Source of the DNA: Bin87 sp034420475
GTDB taxonomy: Bacteria > Chloroflexota > Dehalococcoidia > Lucifugimonadales > UBA3495
Reading direction: 5' to 3'
Assembly: GCA_034420475.1 (NCBI GenBank)
Contig: DAOULH010000010.1
Span: 186,001-250,000 of the forward strand
Length of the DNA stretch: 64,000 bases
Positions 1 to 7,461 of this stretch are shown here, piece by piece. The notes beneath the pieces are model-generated. The model ran no database searches, was not told the DNA's origin, and saw only the letters and a list, made by a program, of their open reading frames with translations. Both the position numbers and the translations under genes were made by a program. Within the stretch, counting starts at the first letter, position 1, and each line of letters starts with the position of its first letter.

Positions 1-358
1 ACTTGGCTTCCGGGGACAGACGGTAGTCCACGGATACCACCACGCAGCGGGAGCCGGCGCAGAGATGGCGTGCCGTGCCGTCTGCTGAGTCCAGGTTGCC
101 CACGACCCAGCCGCCGCCGTGATACCACGCCAGGATGGGGAACGGACCGTCGCCCTCGGGCGTGTAGATGCGCACCGGCACGTCGCCCGCCGGTCCCGGG
201 ACGCTACGGTCCTGGACCTTGCCCACCTCGGGTCCGGGCGCTCGGGGCCGCTTGGCCGCGTTGGCCCGTGCTTCCGCCGGAGTGACGGTGTTGGCTGGCG
301 GCAAACCCAGGGCTCGGGTTGCGTCGATTACCTCTTGCGCTTGCGGGTGCAGTGGCAT
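1..358 (-). CDS. Alpha/beta hydrolase, HSL-type esterase (partial)
   Basis: Only the first 119 codons are present; the gene runs off the left edge. The protein carries HGGGW at residues 80-84, the oxyanion-hole motif of hormone-sensitive-lipase (family IV) esterases, followed by the beta-strand VVVSVDYRLSPE that normally precedes the nucleophile elbow. The catalytic Ser (GDSAG), Asp and His would lie outside the window. A GGAGG ribosome site sits about eight bases before the ATG at 358. It probably hydrolyses short-chain esters in the cytoplasm; the substrate cannot be inferred. Confidence 0.85.
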   Translation of the reverse strand, partial: MPLHPQAQEVIDATRALGLPPANTVTPAEARANAAKRPRAPGPEVGKVQDRSVPGPAGDVPVRIYTPEGDGPFPILAWYHGGGWVVGNLDSADGTARHLCAGSRCVVVSVDYRLSPEAK

Positions 359-414
359 GGTCGGCCTCCATTTGAGCAGAGTATTCGTCAGAACAATGGT
401 TGGTGCTTCGTGCT

Positions 415-855
415 TCAGTAGATTGTTTGTACGTAGATATAATCACGCATCTTGCGGTCACTGGTAACTAACGGGCAGTTGTTGATCATCGCAGTGGCGA
501 CGATAATCTGGTCGGACGGATCGCGAATCTGCTCGTCCTGAGGAAGCTGGGCATTTCCTGGTAATTGGGTTGATTGGATCGCGATTGCGGGAGACAGGTT
601 GATGACGCGCACTTTGGGGTAAACAAGTGCGTCGTTGAACCAATCTGGGAGATCAGCGCTCAGTTGTATGCGAGCTCGCTGAACCAGCATGGCGATTTCC
701 CAAAGGGAAGTGGCACAGATTCCAATCACACCGGCATGATCGTTTTCTTGCTCCAAAATGGCGGCTATCTGCAACGGGCGGAGCGTCGCAACTGCCTGTA
801 CTCGCCAGACCCAAGTATGAGTGTCCAGGATAATCATTTCAGGTTTTTCAGTCAT
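415..855 (-). CDS. PIN-domain ribonuclease, VapC-like toxin
   Basis: A 146-aa PIN-domain protein. The acidic residues expected for the Mg-dependent RNase site are visible: Asp in MIILDTHTWVW near the N-terminus, Glu in SLWEIAM, Asp in DPSDQIIVATA, and Asp in LVTSDRKMRDY. The last two blocks match the VapC subfamily usually paired with Phd antitoxins. The ATG at 855 overlaps the end of the upstream gene by eight bases, so the two are translationally coupled; an internal ATG at 837 is an alternative start. Likely a toxin cleaving RNA, restrained by the upstream partner, although that partner is not a recognisable Phd/AbrB antitoxin. Confidence 0.82.
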   Translation of the reverse strand: MTEKPEMIILDTHTWVWRVQAVATLRPLQIAAILEQENDHAGVIGICATSLWEIAMLVQRARIQLSADLPDWFNDALVYPKVRVINLSPAIAIQSTQLPGNAQLPQDEQIRDPSDQIIVATAMINNCPLVTSDRKMRDYIYVQTIY

Positions 856-1240
856 CAATGTCCGCTGGGTCAAAGGGGCGTTCGTACTTGAGCGGCAGCC
901 CTTGTAGTGGATAAGGAGAGCCAGCAGCCTTGGCGCGTGCGACCTGCGCGTATGCTTGCGCGCGCCGGCGTTCCGCATCTTGGGTTGCCTTGTCATCATC
1001 GGGGTCGGTCACCAATTGGAACTCGCCGGGTCCAACCCGCCAAGCTTTCGGCTCTTGACCGTTCTTGACGTAGTTGCCTGCCTGTTTGCCATCCCTGGTT
1101 ATACTGCGATTGGATGGGATGATATTTATGGAGTTAGGGGTATATGGCCCCATCAAATAGGGACGCAGATTTTCTCGCGTCCACACTCGAGAAATTGCCC
1201 CTTGCTCCCGCAGAGCATAGACCTCATCCCAGAAGCTCAT
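848..1240 (-). CDS. Hypothetical winged-helix-like protein, putative antitoxin of the PIN gene
   Basis: A 130-aa protein starting at MSFWDEVYALREQGAI. The first 80 residues look like a small helix-rich domain ending in a short beta hairpin (AWRVGPGEFQLV), reminiscent of winged-helix domains such as DUF7669. The C-terminal 50 residues are charged and probably flexible (DDDKATQDAERRR), as in antitoxins that wrap their toxin. It overlaps the PIN gene by eight bases, which is the main reason for proposing an antitoxin role. No direct family assignment is possible by eye. A longer reading frame starts at 1309 but has no better support. Confidence 0.6.
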   Translation of the reverse strand: MSFWDEVYALREQGAISRVWTRENLRPYLMGPYTPNSINIIPSNRSITRDGKQAGNYVKNGQEPKAWRVGPGEFQLVTDPDDDKATQDAERRRAQAYAQVARAKAAGSPYPLQGLPLKYERPFDPADIDD

Positions 1241-1296
1241 CGGAGCGTCTCCTACGATACCCCTGAACATCAAACACGGCCGCCGGCTCGCGACTG

Positions 1297-1328
1297 AACC
1301 GACGGCCACGTTAGTTTGGTCGTCGGTT
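1297..1328 (-). terminator. Possible hairpin after the LLM oxidoreductase gene
   Basis: Eight-base inverted repeat (AACCGACG at 1297-1304 with CGTCGGTT at 1321-1328) immediately at the stop codon of the minus-strand flavoenzyme gene. The loop is long (16 bases) and there is no clear T-run, so a terminator role is only suggestive. Confidence 0.3.
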
Positions 1329-2500
1329 TAGACGTTTCGGGCGACGTAATCTTCCCTCGCCCGATCCAGGGCTCGCGTGCGCCCGGCCTGCAGCGTCTCG
1401 TGGCGCTCGTAGGCCCACTGGTTGGACGCGATGGTTGCCTGTGCGCTGCCCTGGAAGTGGGGCATGACGTGGCGGGCCATGAGCTCGTAGCTGTGCAGCA
1501 TGTGCTCGCGGGCGGCCCAGTCCACGGTCTGGACCATGAAGGCGCCAAAGCCGCCGCTCATTTCCTCCAGGCGCTTGATGCCCTCGATGCAGTCGTCCGG
1601 AGTGCCGATGATCCACGCGCCGCGCTCGGCCATGACGTCGATGATCTTGTCGGGTGGGCCGTCGACGATCTGCGGGCGGCCCATGGTGTGCTCGAAGTAC
1701 TCGCGTTGATAGCGACCGGCGCCGATGCGAGCCTGCTCGAAGGCTTCCTTGCGGGTGTCGGCCAAATGCACCGGCAGAACCAACCGCCACTCGAAACGGT
1801 CAACGGTTTGGTTGTGCTCCGCGGCCGATTCCTCGCAGATGTCCCACAACTCGTGCAGGGCCACGCCCTGGGGCACCTTGGGGTCACGCGGCGTGGTGAT
1901 GGTCAGCACCGACGCGCCGTGCTTACCGGCCAGGGCGACGCCGGACGGGGTCTGGACCGAGGCCACGGAAATGGGCATGTGCGGGGTCTGGTAGGGCCGT
2001 AGTTGCAGCATGGCCTCATTGAGCTCGAACCAGTCGCTCTTGTGCGTGACGGGTTCCTTCTCAATGAAAAGCCGCATGATGACGCCCAGGGATTCGTCCA
2101 TGCGCAGGCGCTGCTTGGTGGGGTCGATCCCCATCATGTAGGCGTCGCCGGGCAGGGCGCCGGGACCGACGCCCAGCATCACGCGGCCGCGGGTCATGTG
2201 GTCCAGCTGGGTCATCCAGTTGGCAACCATGAACGGGTGGTGGTAAGGGAGACTGACCACGCCGGTGCCCAGCTTGATGTGCTTGGTGCGGTCGGCGGCC
2301 ACTCCGATGAAGATCTCAGGGGAGGAGATGATCTCCCAGCCGGCGCTGTGGTGCTCGCCGATCCAGGCCTCGTCGAAGCCCAGGTAGTCCAGCCACTGGA
2401 TGAGTTCCATGTCGCGTTCCAGCGCCAGGGTGGGGTTCTCGCCAGCGCGGTGGAATGGGCCCATGAAGATGCCAAATTTCATGCGGTCGGGTAATGCCAT
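1328..2500 (-). CDS. LLM-class flavin-dependent oxidoreductase (limonene monooxygenase-like)
   Basis: A 390-aa luciferase-like TIM-barrel protein. The N-terminal block (KFGIFMGPFH, LGFDEAWIGEHH, TGVVSLPYHHP, MTRGRVMLGVGPGALPGD) is the FMN/F420-binding signature of the limonene-1,2-monooxygenase-like branch. Family members oxidise small organic substrates using reduced flavin supplied by a separate reductase; no reductase is adjacent. A good GGAGG site precedes the ATG at 2500. A second, more SsuD-like LLM enzyme lies at 40.7-41.8 kb. The substrate is unknown. Confidence 0.88.
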   Translation of the reverse strand: MALPDRMKFGIFMGPFHRAGENPTLALERDMELIQWLDYLGFDEAWIGEHHSAGWEIISSPEIFIGVAADRTKHIKLGTGVVSLPYHHPFMVANWMTQLDHMTRGRVMLGVGPGALPGDAYMMGIDPTKQRLRMDESLGVIMRLFIEKEPVTHKSDWFELNEAMLQLRPYQTPHMPISVASVQTPSGVALAGKHGASVLTITTPRDPKVPQGVALHELWDICEESAAEHNQTVDRFEWRLVLPVHLADTRKEAFEQARIGAGRYQREYFEHTMGRPQIVDGPPDKIIDVMAERGAWIIGTPDDCIEGIKRLEEMSGGFGAFMVQTVDWAAREHMLHSYELMARHVMPHFQGSAQATIASNQWAYERHETLQAGRTRALDRAREDYVARNV

Positions 2501-2676
2501 TGGGGAGCCTCCTCCTGGTTCGCGTCCGGCGGTTCGGTCGCTAAGGGCCGGCGCTTAGAGGCGACAGCCGTCGCCGCGCTACGGGCGCTTCGCTGTATCG
2601 CTGGGGGTAAGAATGTTGGCCGCATTATATGGGCGGCGGCCGGCGGCGGCAAGCGAACGAAAGCCGACGCCGGGGT

Positions 2677-2682
2677 TATAAT
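2677..2682 (+). promoter_or_regulatory. Possible -10 element (TATAAT) for the 2723 gene
   Basis: A perfect TATAAT lies 40 bases upstream of the ATG at 2723 in the divergent gap between the flavoenzyme and the 518-aa gene. No convincing -35 hexamer is seen 17 bases upstream. Confidence 0.3.
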
Positions 2683-2722
2683 GACTATTCCTCATTGCGT
2701 TACCAATCACGAGGTCAATTCT

Positions 2723-4279
2723 ATGCCAGCCATCATCCAGCAAGCCATCACACTTAACAGTCAGAACCAACTGCGCAACGCTGATCGACTGGCCCGAGAA
2801 TGGGCTATCGCCCACGCCGGCCCCTACCAGAGCCAGGCCCGCAAAGATCTGGGCGGTTCTTTGCCGCTGCGGGAATGGAAAAACGACAACCTGACTATCC
2901 GTATCGCAAAGTTGACCAGCGGCTCGTTCAAGCAAGTGCAACTGGCCAGCGTCAACTACGCGCCCGATGGAGACGGAGAGCCTTACACCGGATACATTAT
3001 GACCTATGCCTACTCTGAAACGGAGCAATCAGGCGGATACTGCATATCCGTCGCATCCTTACCCGATGCCTTGGCAAACGCTGAATTCCCTTGGGACGAT
3101 AAAGCCGGCCCCATTGGGCTTGAGAGCACCATCGCGTCTATCAACTCCGGGCGGGCACGACCGGCGGTCAAGGCCAGCGACGCGCAGCGCATCACCACTA
3201 TCAACGACCTGTTTGCCATCCACAATACTGCCATCGTGCTGACAGAAGACGGGCAGCAAGCTCCGGAGTTTCAGGAACTGGCAGATGCGCACGGCGACTG
3301 GGCCGCCATCGCCAGCATAAGTGCCTACGACCAACTGGCGATTGGCCGGGAATTGCCGGATCATCAGCTGCCCGACTGGGTGCGAGCCAAAATCGCGCTC
3401 TTTTCCCGCTATGCTGACGCGGAAGGCAACCGCCTGCGCCTGGCGGCGACCGATTACATGAAAGCCACGTCTATTCTTAACGAAGAACGTGACCGCGTTG
3501 CTAACGATATTGCGGGCAGCAACACCATCACCGCTCTGAGGGTGTTGGAATCCGTTTCCGTTTTGCTGTCCATTTCAATGTTGACGGACGCGAAAGACAT
3601 AGCCGACGCACTGGTTGAATCCGCCGAAAAAGCGCAATCCGCAGGAACCGATGCTGACGACAACGTGACAAATCAGCAACGCATCTACCTGCTGGAAGAC
3701 CAGCTTACCGAAGCCAACGATACCATTGACGGGCTCAGGGAGCGATTGGCGCAATACGAAAGCTATGATATCAACAATCAGCCTGACGAGGATGACGACC
3801 CATCGCCGGAATCGGTTGCTGATAGCAACCGCTACGCCGCCGTGCTGAACGCCGTCACCAGCCCGGGCCAGTTCTCCCGGCTGCGTTTTCTGACCAACTG
3901 GGACAAGTCATTGCCCAACTATGGAAAGCCCAGGCCCAGCGGGACTGAAATCGTAGCCGCGCTGGACGCCATCAACAAACTGGCCCACGCCTGGCACAAC
4001 ACTCCCGGCGGTGGAATCGGCCCCTGGGACAATTACTTCAACGGTCTCACTGGCTGGACCCACGCCAATGGCGAGTCATCCTTCACCATGTCCCGCTACG
4101 GCGACAAACGCTCTTTCAGCGACCAGGAACAGGGACGTCAGGTGACCATTGAACGCCACCTCACCTACCGCGGTTCCAGCGGCGGACTGCAAATATATTT
4201 CGACAAAGACGACGTAACAGACACCTTCATCGTCGGTTACATCGGCGAGCATCTGCCCTACGCCACTAACCGTTCCTGA
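2723..4279 (+). CDS. Unrecognised 518-aa protein with coiled coil and beta-rich C-terminal domain
   Basis: I do not recognise this family. The start at 2723 is chosen because GAGGT lies nine bases upstream; an ATG at 2681 lacks a site. Three parts are visible: an N-terminal region of about 220 residues with a hydrophilic mixed fold, a helical middle region with a coiled coil (QQRIYLLEDQLTEANDTI) followed by an acidic linker (QPDEDDDPSPES), and a C-terminal globular domain of about 150 residues beginning FSRLRFLTNWDKSLPNYG and ending in a beta-rich QIYFDKDD...FIVGYIGEHLPY segment. There is no signal peptide or membrane segment. It stands alone, flanked by a strong hairpin, so it may be an independently acquired gene. 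A C-terminal enzymatic or toxin-like domain is possible but unproven. Confidence 0.75.
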   Translation: MPAIIQQAITLNSQNQLRNADRLAREWAIAHAGPYQSQARKDLGGSLPLREWKNDNLTIRIAKLTSGSFKQVQLASVNYAPDGDGEPYTGYIMTYAYSETEQSGGYCISVASLPDALANAEFPWDDKAGPIGLESTIASINSGRARPAVKASDAQRITTINDLFAIHNTAIVLTEDGQQAPEFQELADAHGDWAAIASISAYDQLAIGRELPDHQLPDWVRAKIALFSRYADAEGNRLRLAATDYMKATSILNEERDRVANDIAGSNTITALRVLESVSVLLSISMLTDAKDIADALVESAEKAQSAGTDADDNVTNQQRIYLLEDQLTEANDTIDGLRERLAQYESYDINNQPDEDDDPSPESVADSNRYAAVLNAVTSPGQFSRLRFLTNWDKSLPNYGKPRPSGTEIVAALDAINKLAHAWHNTPGGGIGPWDNYFNGLTGWTHANGESSFTMSRYGDKRSFSDQEQGRQVTIERHLTYRGSSGGLQIYFDKDDVTDTFIVGYIGEHLPYATNRS

Positions 4280-4293
4280 CGGCGGATGAAGTG

Positions 4294-4325
4294 GCGCCGG
4301 GGCTGACTACTGACAGCCCCGGCGC
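4294..4325 (+). terminator. Perfect 12-bp stem hairpin after the 518-aa gene
   Basis: GCGCCGGGGCTG at 4294-4305 pairs perfectly with CAGCCCCGGCGC at 4314-4325 around an 8-base loop, 15 bases after the stop codon. There is no T-run, but stem strength and position fit a transcription terminator that may serve both directions. Confidence 0.65.
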
Positions 4326-4355
4326 AGATCCCCGAATGAATAGGGTGCGGTGACT

Positions 4356-4472
4356 TTACGCTTGTTTCTTTGGCGGCAGTGAGGCTAGGCGCTTGATGTC
4401 CAGCGGCTTCTGTGACAATCCCTTGAGTCCTTTGCCCCGTCGAATGGGCGCCAAATTGGCTCCTCTTACCAT
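4356..4472 (-). CDS. Possible 38-aa basic small protein
   Basis: A short minus-strand frame starting MVRGANLAPIRRGKG and ending LPPKKQA. It is lysine/arginine-rich, and a GAGG sequence lies seven bases before the ATG at 4472. It sits just downstream of the epimerase gene on the same strand with a 28-base gap. Its brevity and lack of recognisable homology make it tentative. Confidence 0.3.
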   Translation of the reverse strand: MVRGANLAPIRRGKGLKGLSQKPLDIKRLASLPPKKQA

Positions 4473-4500
4473 AATCATTCCTCGAGCGAAATGTGGTCGG

Positions 4501-5436
4501 CTAGCCGACCAACGGCAATCCCTCGTCGGCGCGAACCTCGTTGATGATCTCCAGGACCCGCTGTTGCAGGGGCGGGTAGGACAGTTCGAACTCGGTGAGC
4601 AGGCGGCTGTTGTCCACCAGGTAGTTGCCGGAGTGTTCCCGGCCGCCTTCGTTGTCGAATGAAATCTGGGCGTCGGGCAGGTAGCCGCGGACCATTTCCG
4701 CCAGGTCGCCGAGGCTGATGGCCGTGCCGCCGGAGTTGTAAACCGGATATTCGCTGCGATCCACCAGCGACACGCGGACGAATGCCTCGGCAATGTCCTC
4801 CACGTGGATGGGCAGGCGCATCATCTCCTGGTAGGGGAAACTGACCGGCTCGCCGCGGGACGGCAGGGTGACGCAGCGCACGTGGTCCACGGAGCCGCGC
4901 ACCTTGTCCGGCCCGGTGACGTTGGCCGGCCGGATGCCGGTGATGGACATGCCGTAGTTCTCGTTGAACATCTTGGCCTGGAACTCGTTGAAAATCTTGT
5001 GCGTCGCGTACTGACTGTCGCCGTAGGTCGCCTCGTCCTCGTTGATTTCGCGGTCGCCGAAGTTGGACTGCTGCCCGCTGACGGCTACGGAGCTGGCGTA
5101 CACGATGCGGTTGACGCCCAGCAGCCGGCCGGCCTCGAAGCAGTTGTCCATGCCGAGGATGTTGAGGCGCATCTGGTGGTGCGGGTTGCCCTCACCCCCG
5201 CCCAGCAGGTAGGCTAGGTTGATGATGCGGTCGGGCTGCGACTCGATGATGGCGCGGGTGACCTGCTCGAAGTCGGTGATGTCAACCCTGGAGCTGCGCA
5301 CCGCGCCGGCGTCCACGCCGGGGATGTCGGGCAGCGGATTGATGTCGGTGGCGTACACGTCTTCGCCGCGCTCCACCAACTTGCGGACCACCCGAGGCCC
5401 GATGAAACCGGAAGCTCCCAAAACCAGAACCGTCAT
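4501..5436 (-). CDS. NAD-dependent epimerase/dehydratase (extended SDR)
   Basis: A 311-aa extended short-chain dehydrogenase/reductase. The Rossmann motif GASGFIG is at residues 7-13, a conserved SSVAVSG supplies the catalytic Ser region, and the YATHK block provides the Tyr-x-x-x-Lys pair. The overall plan matches UDP-glucose 4-epimerase-like NAD(P)-dependent sugar or aldehyde oxidoreductases of 300-330 residues. Single gene on the minus strand; no sugar-biosynthesis neighbours are present, so the substrate is open. Confidence 0.88.
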   Translation of the reverse strand: MTVLVLGASGFIGPRVVRKLVERGEDVYATDINPLPDIPGVDAGAVRSSRVDITDFEQVTRAIIESQPDRIINLAYLLGGGEGNPHHQMRLNILGMDNCFEAGRLLGVNRIVYASSVAVSGQQSNFGDREINEDEATYGDSQYATHKIFNEFQAKMFNENYGMSITGIRPANVTGPDKVRGSVDHVRCVTLPSRGEPVSFPYQEMMRLPIHVEDIAEAFVRVSLVDRSEYPVYNSGGTAISLGDLAEMVRGYLPDAQISFDNEGGREHSGNYLVDNSRLLTEFELSYPPLQQRVLEIINEVRADEGLPLVG

Positions 5437-5536
5437 GTTCGCACCTCCAAAGAGAAAGTTTCACATTGATGAACAGGATGTAAAGGATTATCAAGCCCAA
5501 TCCCGTCCATCCTCCGTATCGATGCAAAAAGATTAA

Positions 5537-6376
5537 TTACTTTCGGACTGCCACGAAGAAAAGCCGTCGGAAGGGGTACAGGGTGAACCCGTCCGGCCGC
5601 CTGGGGTACTCGACGTTCAATCGGCGCCGATACTCGGCCAGGTAAGTTTCCCGGTCGCCATCCTCCAGGCCGTTGAGGATGGGGCGTAGGCCAGTGCCGG
5701 TGACCCATTCGAGCACGGCGTCGTCGCCCGTCAGCACGTGCTGGTATTCCGTGGTCCAGACGTCCAGATGGTCGGCTTCGGGAGCCAGCAGATCGTAGTA
5801 GAAATCGGGGTCCTGGACCCAGCGGTTACCTACGGCGGAGCGCAAATCTGCCGAGCCGACTGGTTGACCGTTGGCCCCGCCGTTTTCGAGGGTTTCGCGC
5901 ATGATCTGGTGTGACCGCATATCCCACGAAAGGGGCGCCTGGATCGCCAGGCAACCGCCGGGCGGCAGCATGCTCCACAAGCGCGGCACCAGTTCGTGGT
6001 GGTCGGGCACCCATTGGATCACCGCGTTGGAGAAGAACACCGATGGCATTTCCGAGGGATGCCAGCCGCCCAAGTCGCCCTCTTCCCAGCGAATGTTGTC
6101 GGGCGCCGGGCCAGCCTCGGCCGATGCGGCCTGCTCCAGCATCTCAGGGGAATTGTCCATCCCGATGATACTGGCTTGGGGCCAGCGGCCGGCCAACAGG
6201 CGCGTGACGTTGCCACTGCCGCAGCCCAGATCGTAGATGATCTGAGGGCGCTCCAACGGTATGCGGCCCATCAGGTCCAAAGCCGGGCGCAGCCGGTGGT
6301 CAGCGAATTTCAGATACTGACCCGGGTCCCAGGACTCACCGGCCAGGTCGCGTTGGTGGGGCGTTGCTTGCGTCAT
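5537..6376 (-). CDS. Class I SAM methyltransferase, trans-aconitate 2-methyltransferase-like
   Basis: A 279-aa Rossmann methyltransferase. The opening WDPGQYLKFADHRLRPALDL and the SAM-binding DLGCGSGN (about residue 50) closely follow the Tam family, which methylates trans-aconitate to relieve aconitase inhibition. SIIGMDNSPEML is the acidic loop for the SAM ribose, and FFSNAVIQWVPDH is the post-II/motif III region typical of Tam. The length agrees with Tam (about 250-270 aa). It is monocistronic, with its start at 6376; a related substrate cannot be excluded. Confidence 0.82.
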   Translation of the reverse strand: MTQATPHQRDLAGESWDPGQYLKFADHRLRPALDLMGRIPLERPQIIYDLGCGSGNVTRLLAGRWPQASIIGMDNSPEMLEQAASAEAGPAPDNIRWEEGDLGGWHPSEMPSVFFSNAVIQWVPDHHELVPRLWSMLPPGGCLAIQAPLSWDMRSHQIMRETLENGGANGQPVGSADLRSAVGNRWVQDPDFYYDLLAPEADHLDVWTTEYQHVLTGDDAVLEWVTGTGLRPILNGLEDGDRETYLAEYRRRLNVEYPRRPDGFTLYPFRRLFFVAVRK

Positions 6377-6446
6377 TGCGGTTTATGCGCTCTCTGCGAT
6401 GTTGGGGATGCGGCGAGTATAGGCACGGAGGATTCGAGCGTCAACC

Positions 6447-6474
6447 AGAGGAGTACCGCCAGAGGAGTACCGCC
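6447..6474 (+). repeat. Tandem duplication of a 14-bp unit
   Basis: AGAGGAGTACCGCC occurs twice head to tail in the gap between the Tam-like and Nudix genes. Probably a simple slippage duplication. Confidence 0.8.
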
Positions 6475-6556
6475 GCCAACGGCCGTGGTTGGCTTCGGCC
6501 GGGAACTGCGAACCAATCGCACTTGCCGTGAACAGGGCGGGCCTGAGATCACCTTA

Positions 6557-6565
6557 TGCTATACT
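6557..6565 (+). promoter_or_regulatory. Possible extended -10 promoter for the Nudix gene
   Basis: TGCTATACT forms an extended -10 element (TGn plus TATACT) 43 bases upstream of the Nudix ATG at 6609. No good -35 is visible, as is common for extended -10 promoters. Confidence 0.35.
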
Positions 6566-6608
6566 GCCGCCGTTGCCCGATATGCCCTGATTCATACGGA
6601 GTCGTCGC

Positions 6609-7373
6609 ATGGTTTCGCCCCTGGTCGCTACCCCCAATCCGTTCCGCGGAGTGGTTGTGAATACCGCCGAACTGCCGTCTGATACCGACGAATTCGCCGA
6701 GCGTTTGGACGCATCCATATCAGAGTGGCGGGACGCGGGTTATGAGGTGGCCTGGGTGGACATTCCCATCGGGCTGGCGTCGCACGTTCCCATAGCCGTG
6801 CAGCGAGGCTTCGGCTACCACCATGCGGATGACGACGGCATCACGGCGACCCTGACACTGATACCCGGCTCGTTCATCCCGCCATACGCGACGCACTACG
6901 TGGGCGCCGGCGGGGTGGTCGTGAACGGGAAGGACGAGTTATTGGTGGTTTGCGAACGCTACCGCATCGACAACCGCCCGCCCTTCTACAAGCTACCCGG
7001 TGGAGCCCTGGAGCCGGGCGAGAACATCGTCGACTCCATAGTCCGCGAGGTCTTCGAGGAAACCGGCATCGAAGCGGAATTCCAGGCCCTGGCCTGTTTT
7101 CGCCACTGGCACGGATACCGCTACGGCAAGTCGGACATCTATTTCGTTTGCCGCCTGAAAGCGCTGACCGAGCAGATCAAGATGGGCGAGAAAGAGATCG
7201 AGGAATGCCTCTGGATGCCGGTCAAGGACTTCATGGCCGACGACGACATCAGCCCTTTCAACAAAGGGATAGTGCGTTCCGCCCTGGAAAGCGACGGCGT
7301 GGTTCCGGCGGACATGCCCGGTATGCCCCACGACCCCACGCGAGAGTATTTCCTGCCCAATTTCATCAATTAG
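6609..7373 (+). CDS. Nudix hydrolase with N-terminal pre-Nudix domain
   Basis: A 254-aa protein. Residues about 1-95 form a small domain (DAGYEVAWVDIPIGLASHVP, then RGFGYHH) resembling the GNAT-like pre-Nudix region of NUDT6-type proteins. The Nudix fold follows, with the box GALEPGE...REVFEETGI giving the metal-binding Glu residues. The enzyme should hydrolyse a nucleoside diphosphate linked to another moiety; the substrate cannot be read from the sequence. The next gene, a molybdopterin hydroxylase subunit, starts 88 bases downstream on the same strand. Confidence 0.85.
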   Translation: MVSPLVATPNPFRGVVVNTAELPSDTDEFAERLDASISEWRDAGYEVAWVDIPIGLASHVPIAVQRGFGYHHADDDGITATLTLIPGSFIPPYATHYVGAGGVVVNGKDELLVVCERYRIDNRPPFYKLPGGALEPGENIVDSIVREVFEETGIEAEFQALACFRHWHGYRYGKSDIYFVCRLKALTEQIKMGEKEIEECLWMPVKDFMADDDISPFNKGIVRSALESDGVVPADMPGMPHDPTREYFLPNFIN

Positions 7374-7461
7374 TCGGTGACGTTCACCCGTGCGCGCTGA
7401 CTTTGGCGCGTGCGTACCGGGCACCGTAGCCGCTTTATCGCCGAGACACTGGAGGAAACCC

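Noticed and set aside
4356..4793. 145-aa minus-strand frame overlapping the epimerase gene
   Set aside because: Most of it is an out-of-frame shadow of the epimerase; only its last 38 codons, with their own ribosome site, were kept as tentative.
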